Shown here: positions 1 through 8,639 of the stretch, in pieces
How the letters are laid out: every line of letters starts with the position of its first letter
Position numbering within the stretch: position 1 is the stretch's first letter
Assembly (NCBI RefSeq): GCF_014200395.1
Contig: NZ_JACHBS010000001.1
Coordinates: forward strand, 2,294,001-2,358,000
Origin: Microcella frigidaquae
GTDB taxonomy: Bacteria > Actinomycetota > Actinomycetes > Actinomycetales > Microbacteriaceae
Length of the DNA stretch: 64,000 nucleotides
Direction: 5' to 3'
Notes under the pieces: model-generated
The model's database searches: none
What the model saw: the letters and a program-made list of their open reading frames with translations, nothing else
What the model was told of the DNA's origin: nothing
Position numbers and translations under genes: made by a program

Positions 1-45
1 GATCCAGGCCTCGACGTCGAACAGGCCGAGATCCATCGGCATCAT
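1..45 (-). CDS. N-terminal fragment of an unidentified protein
   Basis: The window edge cuts this minus-strand reading frame. It begins with tandem ATG codons (45-43, 42-40) and reads MMPMDLGLFDVEAWI before running off. A GGAG element about 7 nt upstream on the minus strand supports a real start. Too little is visible to name a family. It lies downstream of tRNA-Leu on the same strand. Confidence 0.4.
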   Translation of the reverse strand, partial: MMPMDLGLFDVEAWI

Positions 46-114
46 GGGCGGCTCCAGCGCTGGCAGGGTTGCGATTCCGTGCTCAGGCTACCTGCTCGTC
101 GCGCGAATGACGCG

Positions 115-196
115 TGCGGAAGGAGGGACTTGAACCCTCACGCCCGAAGGCACAGGAACCTAAATCCTGCGTGTCTGCCAATTTCACCACTCCCGC
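115..196 (-). tRNA. tRNA-Leu (anticodon UAG)
   Basis: Reverse-complemented, this folds as a class II tRNA. The acceptor GCGGGAG pairs with CTTCCGC with one G-U pair. The anticodon arm is CAGGA-TTTAGGT-TCCTG, giving UAG in the anticodon position. There is an extended variable arm (TGCCTTCGGGCG) and a canonical TTCAAGT T-loop. The discriminator is A and CCA is not encoded. A long variable arm with UAG anticodon identifies leucine. Confidence 0.95.
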
Positions 197-238
197 TGGC
201 AGGGCCAGTCTAGAACCGCGGGTGCGACGGCCGTCGGG

Positions 239-1399
239 TCATACCCGCCCTGCCGCCTGCAGGGCCGCCCACACCTCGGCCCGGGCCGGGAAGGCATCGA
301 GGTCGCGGTCGAGCAGCTCGGCGGCGCGCCGCAGGCGCGCCCTGACGGTGTGGCGATGGATGCCCAACCGCAGCGCCGCCGCCTCGGCCACCGCATCGCA
401 CCGCAGCCAGGTGCCGAGCGTGCTCACGAGCTCGTCGCCGGTCTCGGCGTCGTGCTCGAGCAGCGGCTGCACGAGCGCGGCGGGATCGCCCGGAGCGGGC
501 GGCTCGGCGACCACGGCGGGGGAGGGCTCGCTGGCGACGAGTGCCGCCTGCACGGCCGACCGCAGGGCCGCGAGCCGGGCGGCCGTCTCGGCGGCGGAGG
601 CGGTGAGGGCATCCCGGTCGGTGACGCCGGCGAGGCCGGCCAGCGCGACGACGCTGGTGATGACCGCGCGCTCGGCATCGTCGTGCAGCGAGCCAGGGCC
701 GATGGCGAGCACGCCGGTGAGGGCGGTGGCCGCGCCGACGGTCTGCAGACTCCAGTCGTCGACGGTGCGGGCGGCGCGGCGCCCGGCGCGCAGCAGGGCG
801 AGGGCCTCGTCGAGCACGGTGCGCGGCGGCTCGTCGCCGAGCAGGTCGGGGCCCTCGTCGCCAGTGCGCGCCCCGGCTGCCTCGCGCACGATCGCGGCGG
901 GGGCGCCGATGCGGCGCGCGAGCTCGGCGACGACCGCGCCGAGCCCGGCGGGCCGCAGGGCGGCGACGGCGATGGCGCGCTGCGTCTCGAGCGTCCAGCG
1001 CACGCGGGCGTAGCGCTCCTCCGCGTCGAGGTCGGCGACCGCGCGGGCGACGGCGATGAACGGCGTGCGGTAGGGCACTTCGAGCAGGGCTAGGCCGTGC
1101 GCGGCGCAGGCCGTCACGAGGGCATCCGGCGTGCCGTCGCGGATCACCTCGGTGCCGAAGCCGACGCCGGGAACCCCCGCCGCGGCGAGGCGCTCGACCC
1201 ACGGGGCGATGTCGTCGTCGCTCGACCACTGGGTGCCGGTGGTCAGCAGCGCGTCGCCGGGGGAGAGGAACGGCGTCGGGTCGGCGAGGTCGCTCGAGTG
1301 CACCCACGCCCAGGGCCGTTCGCGCGCGGCTTCGTCGGCCCAGACGAGCCGCAGCTGCAGCTCGCGGCGGGCGAGCAGGGTGTCGAGTGTGACCGGCAC
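239..1399 (-). CDS. PucR-family transcriptional regulator, probably of gabTD
   Basis: This 386-residue protein has a PucR-type N-terminal domain (about residues 1-120, with the ALLTTG segment typical of the family). A middle sensor-like part follows, and a C-terminal PucR helix-turn-helix around residues 330-375 (LGIHRHTVRARLRR). Members regulate purine or GABA use. It is divergent from gabT, which suggests control of the gab operon, as seen for PucR-type regulators in other actinobacteria. The GTG at 1399 was chosen because GGAAGG lies about 6 nt upstream. A longer frame from GTG 1432 is possible. The family call is strong; the target is inferred from position. Confidence 0.85.
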   Translation of the reverse strand: MPVTLDTLLARRELQLRLVWADEAARERPWAWVHSSDLADPTPFLSPGDALLTTGTQWSSDDDIAPWVERLAAAGVPGVGFGTEVIRDGTPDALVTACAAHGLALLEVPYRTPFIAVARAVADLDAEERYARVRWTLETQRAIAVAALRPAGLGAVVAELARRIGAPAAIVREAAGARTGDEGPDLLGDEPPRTVLDEALALLRAGRRAARTVDDWSLQTVGAATALTGVLAIGPGSLHDDAERAVITSVVALAGLAGVTDRDALTASAAETAARLAALRSAVQAALVASEPSPAVVAEPPAPGDPAALVQPLLEHDAETGDELVSTLGTWLRCDAVAEAAALRLGIHRHTVRARLRRAAELLDRDLDAFPARAEVWAALQAAGRV

Positions 1400-1515
1400 G
1401 GGCGTCCTTCCGTCGCGGGATGCGGGGCTCACCGGTTCCGTGGATTCGGGAGTCTGCCCACACCCTACGCCCGCACTGTACGCGGTGTCGACTTGGAGCG
1501 ACCCTGCTGTACATA

Positions 1516-1525
1516 CCGTATACGG
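1516..1525. promoter_or_regulatory. Palindrome in the PucR-gabT intergenic region, candidate operator
   Basis: CCGTATACGG is a perfect 10-bp palindrome lying 20 nt upstream of the gabT -10 box. It therefore overlaps or abuts the -35 position. It is a plausible binding site for the divergent PucR regulator. This is inference from symmetry and position only. Confidence 0.35.
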
Positions 1526-1545
1526 CTCTCCGACGCTGCGAGCCC

Positions 1546-1551
1546 TACGCT
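1546..1551 (+). promoter_or_regulatory. -10 box for leaderless gabT
   Basis: TACGCT fits TANNNT and ends 6 nt before ATG 1558. No Shine-Dalgarno precedes that ATG, so the transcript probably starts at or next to the start codon. No good -35 is seen, in keeping with activator-dependent transcription. Confidence 0.5.
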
Positions 1552-1557
1552 GACCGC

Positions 1558-2910
1558 ATGAGCATGACGATGGACGCCCCCGCCCTCACCGGCGGCCCCA
1601 GCCTGCCGCAGCGCCGCGAGCTCGTGACGAGCATCCCCGGCCCCAAGAGCCAGGCCCTCATCGCGCGCAAGCAGGCCGCGGTCTCCTCCAGCGTCGGCAC
1701 CACCATGCCGGTCTACGCGGCCGCCGCCGGCGGCGGCGTGATCGTCGACGTCGACGGCAACTCGCTCATCGACCTCGGTTCGGGCATCGCCGTGACCAAC
1801 GTCGGCAACGCCGACCCGCACGTCGCCCAGGCCGTCATCGACCAGGTGCAGCGCTTCACCCACACCTGCTTCATGGTCACCCCCTACGACGGCTACGTCG
1901 AGCTGGCCGAGAAGCTCAACGCGATCACCCCCGGCGACCACGCCAAGCGCACCGCCCTGTTCAACTCAGGCGCCGAGGCCGTCGAGAACGCCATCAAGAT
2001 CGCCCGCTACTACACCGGCAAGTCGGCCGTCGTCGCGTTCGACCACGGCTACCACGGCCGCACCAACCTCACCATGGCGCTCACCGCGAAGGCCATGCCC
2101 TACAAGGCCGGCTTCGGCCCCTTCGCGCCCGACGTGTACCGCGCGCCCATGTCGTACCCCTACCGCGACGGTCTCACCGGCGAGCAGGCGGCGGCCCGCG
2201 CGATCCACACCCTCGAGAAGCAGATCGGTGCCGACCGCCTCGCCGCGATCATCATCGAGCCCATCCAGGGTGAGGGCGGCTTCATCGTCCCGGCGAAGGG
2301 CTTCCTGCCCGCGCTGCAGGAGTGGGCCAACAAGAACAACGTCGTCTTCATCGCCGACGAGGTGCAGACCGGCTTCGCCCGCACCGGCCAGATGTTCGCC
2401 AGCGAGGACGAGGGCATCGTGCCCGACATGATGACGCTCGCCAAGGGCATCGCCGGTGGCCTGCCGCTCGCCGCGGTCGTCGGCCGCCAGGAGATCATGG
2501 ACGCCCCGCACGTCGGCGGCCTCGGCGGCACCTACGGCGGCAACCCCATCGCCACGGCGGCCGCGCTCGGCGCGCTCGCCGCCTACGAGGAGGGCGACCT
2601 GCTCACCCGCGCCCGTGAGCTCGAGGCCGTCATTCTCGACGAGCTGACCACGCTGCAGGCGCGCGATGGCCGCATCGGCGACATCCGCGGTCGCGGCGCC
2701 ATGGTGGCCATCGAGCTCACCGACGCCGACGGCAAGCCCGACGCCGCCCTCACCGGGGCCGTCGCGAAGTACTGCCACAACCAGGGCGTCATCGTGCTGA
2801 CCTGCGGCACCGACGGCAACGTCATCCGCCTGCTGCCGCCGCTGTCGATCAGCGACGAGCTGCTGCGTGAGGGCATCCGCGTCATCGGCGAAGCCCTCGA
2901 AGCGAACTAG
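1558..2910 (+). CDS. gabT: 4-aminobutyrate aminotransferase
   Basis: A class III PLP-dependent aminotransferase of 450 residues that converts GABA and 2-oxoglutarate to succinate semialdehyde and glutamate. The family motif is visible at IADEVQTGFARTG, with the cofactor-contacting Asp267. The PLP Schiff-base lysine is Lys296 in LAKGIAGG. The GSG/AEAVENA segment near residues 138-145 fits the phosphate-binding region. ATG 1558 is preferred because of the -10 box 6 nt upstream; ATGs at 1564 and 1570 are also in frame. It is followed 94 nt later by a succinate-semialdehyde dehydrogenase, making a complete GABA shunt to succinate. Confidence 0.93.
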   Translation: MSMTMDAPALTGGPSLPQRRELVTSIPGPKSQALIARKQAAVSSSVGTTMPVYAAAAGGGVIVDVDGNSLIDLGSGIAVTNVGNADPHVAQAVIDQVQRFTHTCFMVTPYDGYVELAEKLNAITPGDHAKRTALFNSGAEAVENAIKIARYYTGKSAVVAFDHGYHGRTNLTMALTAKAMPYKAGFGPFAPDVYRAPMSYPYRDGLTGEQAAARAIHTLEKQIGADRLAAIIIEPIQGEGGFIVPAKGFLPALQEWANKNNVVFIADEVQTGFARTGQMFASEDEGIVPDMMTLAKGIAGGLPLAAVVGRQEIMDAPHVGGLGGTYGGNPIATAAALGALAAYEEGDLLTRARELEAVILDELTTLQARDGRIGDIRGRGAMVAIELTDADGKPDAALTGAVAKYCHNQGVIVLTCGTDGNVIRLLPPLSISDELLREGIRVIGEALEAN

Positions 2911-2963
2911 ACCACCGCCCCCCATCCATCCCCGCGGACGCCACCACCGCACCCGTGCCTGAT

Positions 2964-2977
2964 CCGGTCTGGACCGG
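2964..2977. promoter_or_regulatory. Inverted repeat in the gabT-gabD gap
   Basis: CCGGTC-TG-GACCGG has perfect 6-bp arms and a 2-nt centre, 28 nt upstream of gabD. The loop is too short for a good RNA hairpin, so a protein-binding site is more likely. Function unknown. Confidence 0.25.
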
Positions 2978-3004
2978 CAGGGCACTGAGCGAAACGAGAG
3001 ACGA

Positions 3005-4465
3005 ATGATCAGCGAAGCCGAGCTGCTCGCCAAGGTTCCCCGCGGCCTGTACATCGACGGCACGTGGGTCGACGCCGAGGGCGGCGCCACCATGACCGTG
3101 AACGACCCCTCGACCGGCGAGATCATCGCCGAGATCGCGAGCGCGTCGGTCGCCGATGCCAAGAAGGCGATGGATGCTGCGGCGAACGCGCAGGCGAGCT
3201 GGGCCGCCACGGCCCCGCGCGTGCGCGGCGAGCTGCTGCGCAAGGCCTTCGAGCTCGTCATCGAGCGGGCCGACGAGTTCGCCCTGCTGATGACGATCGA
3301 GATGGGCAAGCCGCTCGCCGAGTCGCGCGGCGAGGTCACGTACGGCGCCGAGTTCCTGCGCTGGTTCAGCGAGGAGGCCGTGCGCATCACGGGCCGCTTC
3401 GGCGAGAACCCCGAGGGCACGGGCCACATCGTGGTGTCGCACCAGCCGGTGGGCCCGTCGTTCCTCATCACGCCCTGGAACTTCCCGCTCGCTATGGCGA
3501 CCCGCAAGATCGCGCCCGCGATCGCCGCGGGCTGCACCTCGATCATCAAGCCGGCCGCGCTGACCCCGCTCACCACGATGTACTTCGTGAAGACCCTGGA
3601 GGACGCGGGCGTTCCGGCCGGTGTGGTCAACGTCGTCACGACCGCGAAGTCGGGCCCGCTCTCGGCCGAGATCATCGGCGACCCGCGCCTGCGCAAGCTC
3701 AGCTTCACCGGCTCGACCGAGGTCGGCCGCATGCTCATGAAGCAGGCCGCCGACGGCATCCTGCGCACCTCGATGGAGCTCGGCGGCAACGCCCCATTCG
3801 TGGTGTTCGCCGACGCCGACCTCGACAAGGCCGTCGACGGCGTGATGCTCGCCAAGTTCCGCAACATCGGCCAGGCGTGCACCGCCGCCAACCGCATCCT
3901 CGTGCAGCGTGACGTCGTCGACGAGTTCAGCCGTCGCGTCACCGAGCGCGTCGCCGCCATGAAGATGGGCCGCGGCACCGAGGAGGGCGTGCAGATCGGC
4001 CCGCTCGTCGACGACAACGCCGTTCAGACCTCCCACGAGCTGGTGCAGGATGCCGTCGCGCGCGGCGCGACGGTCACCACCGGCGGCGTGATCCCCGACC
4101 GTGCCGGGTCGTTCTACCCGGCCACGGTCATCACCGGCGTCACCGCGGGCACCCGCCTGCTGGCCGAGGAGATCTTCGGCCCGGTGCTCGCCATCGTGCC
4201 GTTCGACACCGAGGACGAGGCTGTGGAGCTCGCCAACGCGACCGAGTACGGGCTCATCTCCTACGTCTACACGAGCGACCTCAACCGCGGCATGCGCATG
4301 ATCGACCGCCTCGAGACCGGCATGATGGGCCTCAACGCGGGCGTCATCTCCAACGCCGCGGCGCCCTTCGGCGGCGTCAAGCAGTCGGGCATCGGCCGCG
4401 AGGGCTCGTTCGAGGGCATCGATGAGTACCTGACCACGAAGTACACCTTCGTGCCGAAGGCCTAG
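3005..4465 (+). CDS. gabD: NAD(P)-dependent succinate-semialdehyde dehydrogenase
   Basis: A full-length aldehyde dehydrogenase of 486 residues that oxidises succinate semialdehyde to succinate, the second step of GABA breakdown. The catalytic general base is Glu258 in MELGGN and the nucleophile is Cys292 in GQACTAANR. The NAD-binding segment contains TPWNFP and FTGSTEVGR. The start ATG follows GAGAGACGA. It sits directly downstream of gabT and is closed by a strong hairpin, so the two form one operon. Cofactor choice (NAD or NADP) cannot be told from sequence alone. Confidence 0.92.
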   Translation: MISEAELLAKVPRGLYIDGTWVDAEGGATMTVNDPSTGEIIAEIASASVADAKKAMDAAANAQASWAATAPRVRGELLRKAFELVIERADEFALLMTIEMGKPLAESRGEVTYGAEFLRWFSEEAVRITGRFGENPEGTGHIVVSHQPVGPSFLITPWNFPLAMATRKIAPAIAAGCTSIIKPAALTPLTTMYFVKTLEDAGVPAGVVNVVTTAKSGPLSAEIIGDPRLRKLSFTGSTEVGRMLMKQAADGILRTSMELGGNAPFVVFADADLDKAVDGVMLAKFRNIGQACTAANRILVQRDVVDEFSRRVTERVAAMKMGRGTEEGVQIGPLVDDNAVQTSHELVQDAVARGATVTTGGVIPDRAGSFYPATVITGVTAGTRLLAEEIFGPVLAIVPFDTEDEAVELANATEYGLISYVYTSDLNRGMRMIDRLETGMMGLNAGVISNAAAPFGGVKQSGIGREGSFEGIDEYLTTKYTFVPKA

Positions 4466-4479
4466 CGCCTTCTCCCTCT

Positions 4480-4517
4480 TCCGCTGCCGGGCGCTGTGGT
4501 GGCCGCCCGGCAGCGGA
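4480..4517. terminator. Bidirectional terminator hairpin between gabD and the LacI gene
   Basis: Perfect 13-bp arms at 4481-4493 (CCGCTGCCGGGCG) and 4504-4516, extended by one T-A pair, enclose a 10-nt loop. The two genes converge here. No long T tract follows on either side, as is common in high-GC actinobacteria. Confidence 0.75.
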
Positions 4518-4534
4518 TCTCTTCCGCGGAGTAC

Positions 4535-5608
4535 TCAGTTCTCGGAGCTCGGCGGAGGTGGAGCGAGCGAACCCCGAGGGATGAACTCAGTTGGCAGCGT
4601 GACCGTTGCGGGATCGTGCCCCGGATCGGCGATGCGCTCGAGCAACAGGCGGACCGCCGCCTCACCCACTTCCTCGACGGGGCGAGCGACAACCGCAATT
4701 CCCGGTGAGAACGCCGACGCCCACGGGCTGTCGTCGACCGTCACGATCGAGATGTCGTGGCCCACGCGCATCCCGCGCTGAGCGATAACGCGCAGTGATG
4801 CGATGAGCATGTCGTTGTTCGAGCAGAAGACCACCGAGGGCGGGTGGGGCCCATCGAGCATCGACGCGATGGCGCCCTCGGCTGCCTGGGCCGAGTCCTG
4901 CGCGAATCGCCACTGCTCTGACAACACACGACCGCCTGCTGCCTTTGCTCCCGCGCGAAATCCTTCGACGCGCTCGCGCACGGTTGAGATCATGGCGCTG
5001 GGCTCCTGATCGGTGAATCCGTCGACCCCGACCGTCGAGATCAAGAACCCCAGGCGCCGGTGCCCCAGGGCGATCGACTCATCTACCGCACGTCGCGTGC
5101 CGAGGCGGTCATCGGTCGTCACCGAGCTCAGGCGCGCGTCGTTCGTGTAGCGGTCAAGCAGCACCACGGGCTTGCCATTCACCTGTTCAAACAGCAAGTG
5201 GTCAGAGTTCTCGTGCAGTGATGGCACCACAAGGATGCCGTCGACCTGCTTGTCGAGCATCGTCTGCACTGCAGCGAACTCTACGGAGATCTCTTCATCC
5301 GTGTTGGAGATGATCACCTGGTAGCCACGTGTCCGCGCGGTGTCGACGATCGCTTTGGTGACCCGATCGAAGAAGGCGTTCGTGAAGTCGGCGATGACCA
5401 CGAGACCGATTGTCGAGGTGGAGCCGATGCGCATAGAGCGTGCCAACTCGTTCGGGCGGTACCCCAGTGCATCGGCTGCGTCGCGCACGCGGTCGATCGT
5501 GGCGGCGGCGACGCGGCCGTAGCCAGCGAGTGCCCGGGAAGCCGTGGCCAATGAGACGCCAGCTGCCGCGGCTACATCCGCGATGGTGGGAGCACTCGGC
5601 TTCTGCAC
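4535..5608 (-). CDS. LacI-family transcriptional repressor of the sugar cluster
   Basis: About 357 residues: an N-terminal LacI helix-turn-helix (TIADVAAAAGVSLATASRAL) and hinge (YRPNELARSMR), then a periplasmic-binding-like effector domain. It is divergent from the sugar ABC genes. A perfect 20-bp palindrome with the CG centre typical of LacI operators lies upstream, and a second copy lies at 9969. GTG 5608 is chosen because AAGGAG lies 10 nt upstream. A longer TTG-initiated frame to 5692 would run almost into the operator, so it is less likely. The effector is probably the transported sugar or its phosphate. Confidence 0.9.
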   Translation of the reverse strand: MQKPSAPTIADVAAAAGVSLATASRALAGYGRVAAATIDRVRDAADALGYRPNELARSMRIGSTSTIGLVVIADFTNAFFDRVTKAIVDTARTRGYQVIISNTDEEISVEFAAVQTMLDKQVDGILVVPSLHENSDHLLFEQVNGKPVVLLDRYTNDARLSSVTTDDRLGTRRAVDESIALGHRRLGFLISTVGVDGFTDQEPSAMISTVRERVEGFRAGAKAAGGRVLSEQWRFAQDSAQAAEGAIASMLDGPHPPSVVFCSNNDMLIASLRVIAQRGMRVGHDISIVTVDDSPWASAFSPGIAVVARPVEEVGEAAVRLLLERIADPGHDPATVTLPTEFIPRGSLAPPPPSSEN

Positions 5609-5693
5609 AGAGGCACGACTCCTTGGGTCGAAAGGCGTGTCGTACGGAAGGATTTGCGTTCGACGCTCATGAGTGTAATCATTTCCTCTCAAG

Positions 5694-5713
5694 TGCGAGA
5701 ACGTTCTCGCACC
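5694..5713. promoter_or_regulatory. LacI-type operator 1
   Basis: GTGCGAGAACGTTCTCGCAC is a perfect 20-bp palindrome with a central CG, the hallmark of LacI/GalR operators. It lies 73 nt before the binding-protein gene and 85 nt before the repressor start, so it can control both directions. A near-identical site is at 9969-9986. Confidence 0.85.
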
Positions 5714-5786
5714 CCAACCCCTTTCGCGACAACGACGTCCGCACAGCGTTCGGCCCGGAGTCGCGACTCAACCACTGGAGAATCGC

Positions 5787-6788
5787 ATGAAGACCCCGTT
5801 CCGCACTGTCGCGGTTGTCGGCGCCCTTGCTGCCGCCTCGATCGCCATCACCGGTTGCAGCACCACGGAAGCCGGCGGTGAGCCGACTGCTGAAGACATC
5901 TCGATCGCGTTCGTCATGGGCGCCGAGTCCGACCCGTTCTTCCAGGCCATGAAGGTCGGCGCCGAGGAGGAAGCCGCTGCTCAGGGCGTCGAGCTCATCT
6001 GGCAGGGCGACCCCGCCAACTACTCGGCCGAGACCCAGATTCCGATCGTCGACGCCGTGCTCGCGCAGCAGCCCGACGCTCTCGTTCTGATTCCGACCGA
6101 CCCGGTTGCCCTGCAGGCTTCGGTCGACAAGGCTGTTGCGGCCGGCATCGTCGTCGCGAACGTTGACACGCGCGTTGAAGACCTCAGCGACGTGCTGACC
6201 TTCATCACGGGTGACAACACCGACGGTGGTGCCAAGGCCGCCGACGCTCTCGCGGCCAAGATCGGCTACGAAGAGGGTGGCAGCTACGAGGTTGTCGTCG
6301 GTCTGACGAGCCCCACCGCCACCACGAACGTGGGCCGCCTCGACGGCTTCACGGCGCAGATCGAGGCCGAGTACCCCGGCATCGCGATCGTCGACGTTGC
6401 GTACTCGGAGTCGAACCCCGAGAAGGCCGCCACGAACGTGAACAACTGGCTCACCAAGTACCCGGGCCTCGACGGCATCTTCGCCATCGACGGCACGAAC
6501 GCGTCGGGTGCCGCTGCGGCGCTCGAGGCCAAGGGCCTGGTTGGCACGATCGGTCTCGTCGGCTACGACGCCTACCCCGACAACGTGGCCAAGATCGAGT
6601 CGGGCATCTTCACGGCTCTGATCGCGCAAGACCCTGCTGAAGAGGCGCGTCTCGCCATCCGCACCATCGTTGAGTTCATCCGCAACGGTTCGACGTCGAC
6701 CCCTGCCGAGGTCGTCATCCCGAACGTTACGCTCGACGCCAACACCTCTGCGGCCGACCTGGCCAAGTACACCTACGTCGCCAACTAG
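5787..6788 (+). CDS. Sugar ABC transporter substrate-binding lipoprotein
   Basis: A 333-residue RbsB-like (Peripla_BP_4) binding protein. It starts with a lipoprotein signal, the ITGC lipobox placing the lipidated Cys near residue 24. The mature part has the ribose/xylose-type fold, with the early MGAESDPFFQAMKVGAEEEA segment. The ATG follows GGAG at 8-9 nt. It is the first gene of binding protein-permease-ATPase-kinase and lies directly downstream of the LacI operator. The substrate is probably a pentose, ketohexose or polyol and is not determined. Codon use has more T and A in third positions than gabTD. Confidence 0.9.
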   Translation: MKTPFRTVAVVGALAAASIAITGCSTTEAGGEPTAEDISIAFVMGAESDPFFQAMKVGAEEEAAAQGVELIWQGDPANYSAETQIPIVDAVLAQQPDALVLIPTDPVALQASVDKAVAAGIVVANVDTRVEDLSDVLTFITGDNTDGGAKAADALAAKIGYEEGGSYEVVVGLTSPTATTNVGRLDGFTAQIEAEYPGIAIVDVAYSESNPEKAATNVNNWLTKYPGLDGIFAIDGTNASGAAAALEAKGLVGTIGLVGYDAYPDNVAKIESGIFTALIAQDPAEEARLAIRTIVEFIRNGSTSTPAEVVIPNVTLDANTSAADLAKYTYVAN

Positions 6789-6819
6789 GCCCAGACGTAG
6801 CTAACGAAAGTCACACACC

Positions 6820-7866
6820 ATGACCGACAGCAGTCAAGCGATCAGCGTGACACCGAACCCCGCCGCTTCGGCGCGCAAGGCACGGGCGTTCGATGCTCTG
6901 ACATCACAGAGCAGCCTCCTTCTCGGAGTGCTCGTGATTCTCATCATCGTCTTCACGATCCTCGAACCGAAGTTCTTCTCGGTTGCAACGGCGAGCAACA
7001 TCCTCACGGACTGGGGCTCGATCGTCTTGATTGCTGTCGGTCAGGCTTTCGTCATCATCAGTGGCGGCATTGACCTCTCGGTGGGTGCCGTCATTGGCCT
7101 CAGTGGTGTGGTGGCCGCCTGGACGATGGCGAATGTTCTTGGCCTCGACCAGACGGTCAAGGGCCAAGACGCCTGGGGCGGCCTGCTCGTCGGTGCCGCC
7201 GTCTCGATCGGCGTGGGGTTGCTCGTGGGCCTCATCAACGCCTTTCTCATCAACGTCTTGAAGATCGTTCCCTTCATCGCGACGCTCTCGACCATGGGAG
7301 CCGCGCTCGGCCTCTCGGTCGTCATCTCGCAGGGTGCTCCCATCGGTAGCGCCAACGACTTCGCCCTCATCTCGTCGTTCTCACCGCAGTGGAACCCGCT
7401 GTCGCCAGCGCTCGTGGTCGTCATCGTTGTCGTCACGGTGCTCGGCCTGTACTTGCACAAGGCGCGGGTTGGTCTCTACACCTACGCGATTGGCTCCAAT
7501 GCCTTCGCCGCCCGTGCCGCGGGCATCAACGTTGCTCGCCACTTCACGTGGGTCTATGCCGTGTCGGGAGCTCTTGCTGGCCTCGCGGGCATCTATGTCT
7601 ACATTCGCCTGGGCGCTGGATCGCCCTCATCGGGCACCGGCCGTGAGCTCGACGCGATCGCCGCCGTCGTGATCGGCGGCGTGTCACTCATGGGTGGCAT
7701 CGGTCGCCTGTCAGGCGTCGTCATCGGAGCCCTCATTTTGTTCACCGTGCAGTCGGGGCTCATCATGATCGGCGTCGAGCCTGACTGGAAGAAGGTTGTC
7801 GTTGCCGTGCTGATCGCTGCGGCGGTGGCGGCTCAAGTTCTGCGAAAGAGTGATGGGCGAAGCTGA
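6820..7866 (+). CDS. Sugar ABC transporter permease (RbsC family)
   Basis: A 348-residue hydrophobic protein with about 8-10 membrane segments. It carries the RbsC-family motif ISGGIDLSVGAVIGLSG near residue 80 and the C-terminal SLMGGIGRLSGVVIGAL. It would form the membrane channel, probably as a homodimer, with the ATPase that follows. Its stop overlaps the next start (TGATG). It lies 31 nt downstream of the binding protein. Confidence 0.9.
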   Translation: MTDSSQAISVTPNPAASARKARAFDALTSQSSLLLGVLVILIIVFTILEPKFFSVATASNILTDWGSIVLIAVGQAFVIISGGIDLSVGAVIGLSGVVAAWTMANVLGLDQTVKGQDAWGGLLVGAAVSIGVGLLVGLINAFLINVLKIVPFIATLSTMGAALGLSVVISQGAPIGSANDFALISSFSPQWNPLSPALVVVIVVVTVLGLYLHKARVGLYTYAIGSNAFAARAAGINVARHFTWVYAVSGALAGLAGIYVYIRLGAGSPSSGTGRELDAIAAVVIGGVSLMGGIGRLSGVVIGALILFTVQSGLIMIGVEPDWKKVVVAVLIAAAVAAQVLRKSDGRS

Positions 7867-8639
7867 TGACGAAAACCGTGATCTACGAAGCACACGATGT
7901 CTCTAAGAGCTACGGCTCGGTTAAGGCGCTGACGGGGGCGAGCCTGCGTGTTCACGCCGGCGAAGTGGTCGGGTTGGTGGGTGACAATGGGGCCGGAAAG
8001 TCGACCTTAGTGAAGGTTCTTTCGGGGGCCCACCAGCCCACCTCTGGCCGTCTCGAGCTTGACGGCGTCGAGCACGTCTGGGGTTCGCCGCGTGACGCGC
8101 TTGAGGCGGGCATCGAGACCTTGTACCAAGACTCGAGCCTCGCGCCGCACCTCACGGTCTCGCAGAACTTGTTCTTGGGTCGCGAGGTCATGAGCCCGGG
8201 CATCCTGGGCAAGCTCGGTTTTCTCGCCCGTCGTCGCATGGAGAAAGAGGCGCACGACGACCTCGAGCGCGTGGGCATTGCGGTGCCGGCCTCGAGCCGG
8301 CCGGTCTCGGCACTCTCGGGTGGTCAGCGACAGGCCGTCGCGATTGGCCGCGCCGTGTCGTGGGCCCGCAAAGTCATCATTCTCGACGAACCGACCAACC
8401 ACCTCGGGGCACGCCAAGCGGGCGAGGTGCTCAACGTCATCCGGGCCGCCAAGGCAAAGGGACTGGGCGTCATCTTCATCTCGCACACGCTCCCGCACGT
8501 GCTCGAAGTGACCGACCGCATTGTGGTGCTGCGTCTCGGTCGCATCGTGCGCGATGCCCCCACGTCAGAGTTCACTCCCGACTCGCTCATTGCGGCGATC
8601 ACCGGCTCGGCTGATGCCGAGCCTACGACCGACGCGTGA
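7866..8639 (+). CDS. Sugar ABC transporter ATP-binding protein, single-domain
   Basis: 257 residues with one complete ABC domain: Walker A GDNGAGKST, signature ALSGGQRQAVAIGR, Walker B VIILDEPTNHLG and switch His in FISHTLPHV. RbsA-type sugar ATPases usually carry two fused ABC domains, so this is the shorter FrcA-like form that must dimerise. The start overlaps the permease stop by one base, giving translational coupling. Confidence 0.9.
   Translation: MTKTVIYEAHDVSKSYGSVKALTGASLRVHAGEVVGLVGDNGAGKSTLVKVLSGAHQPTSGRLELDGVEHVWGSPRDALEAGIETLYQDSSLAPHLTVSQNLFLGREVMSPGILGKLGFLARRRMEKEAHDDLERVGIAVPASSRPVSALSGGQRQAVAIGRAVSWARKVIILDEPTNHLGARQAGEVLNVIRAAKAKGLGVIFISHTLPHVLEVTDRIVVLRLGRIVRDAPTSEFTPDSLIAAITGSADAEPTTDA

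Noticed and set aside
1966-4017. 683-codon minus-strand frame over gabT and gabD
   Set aside because: It is an antisense shadow of two enzymes with all catalytic motifs on the plus strand.
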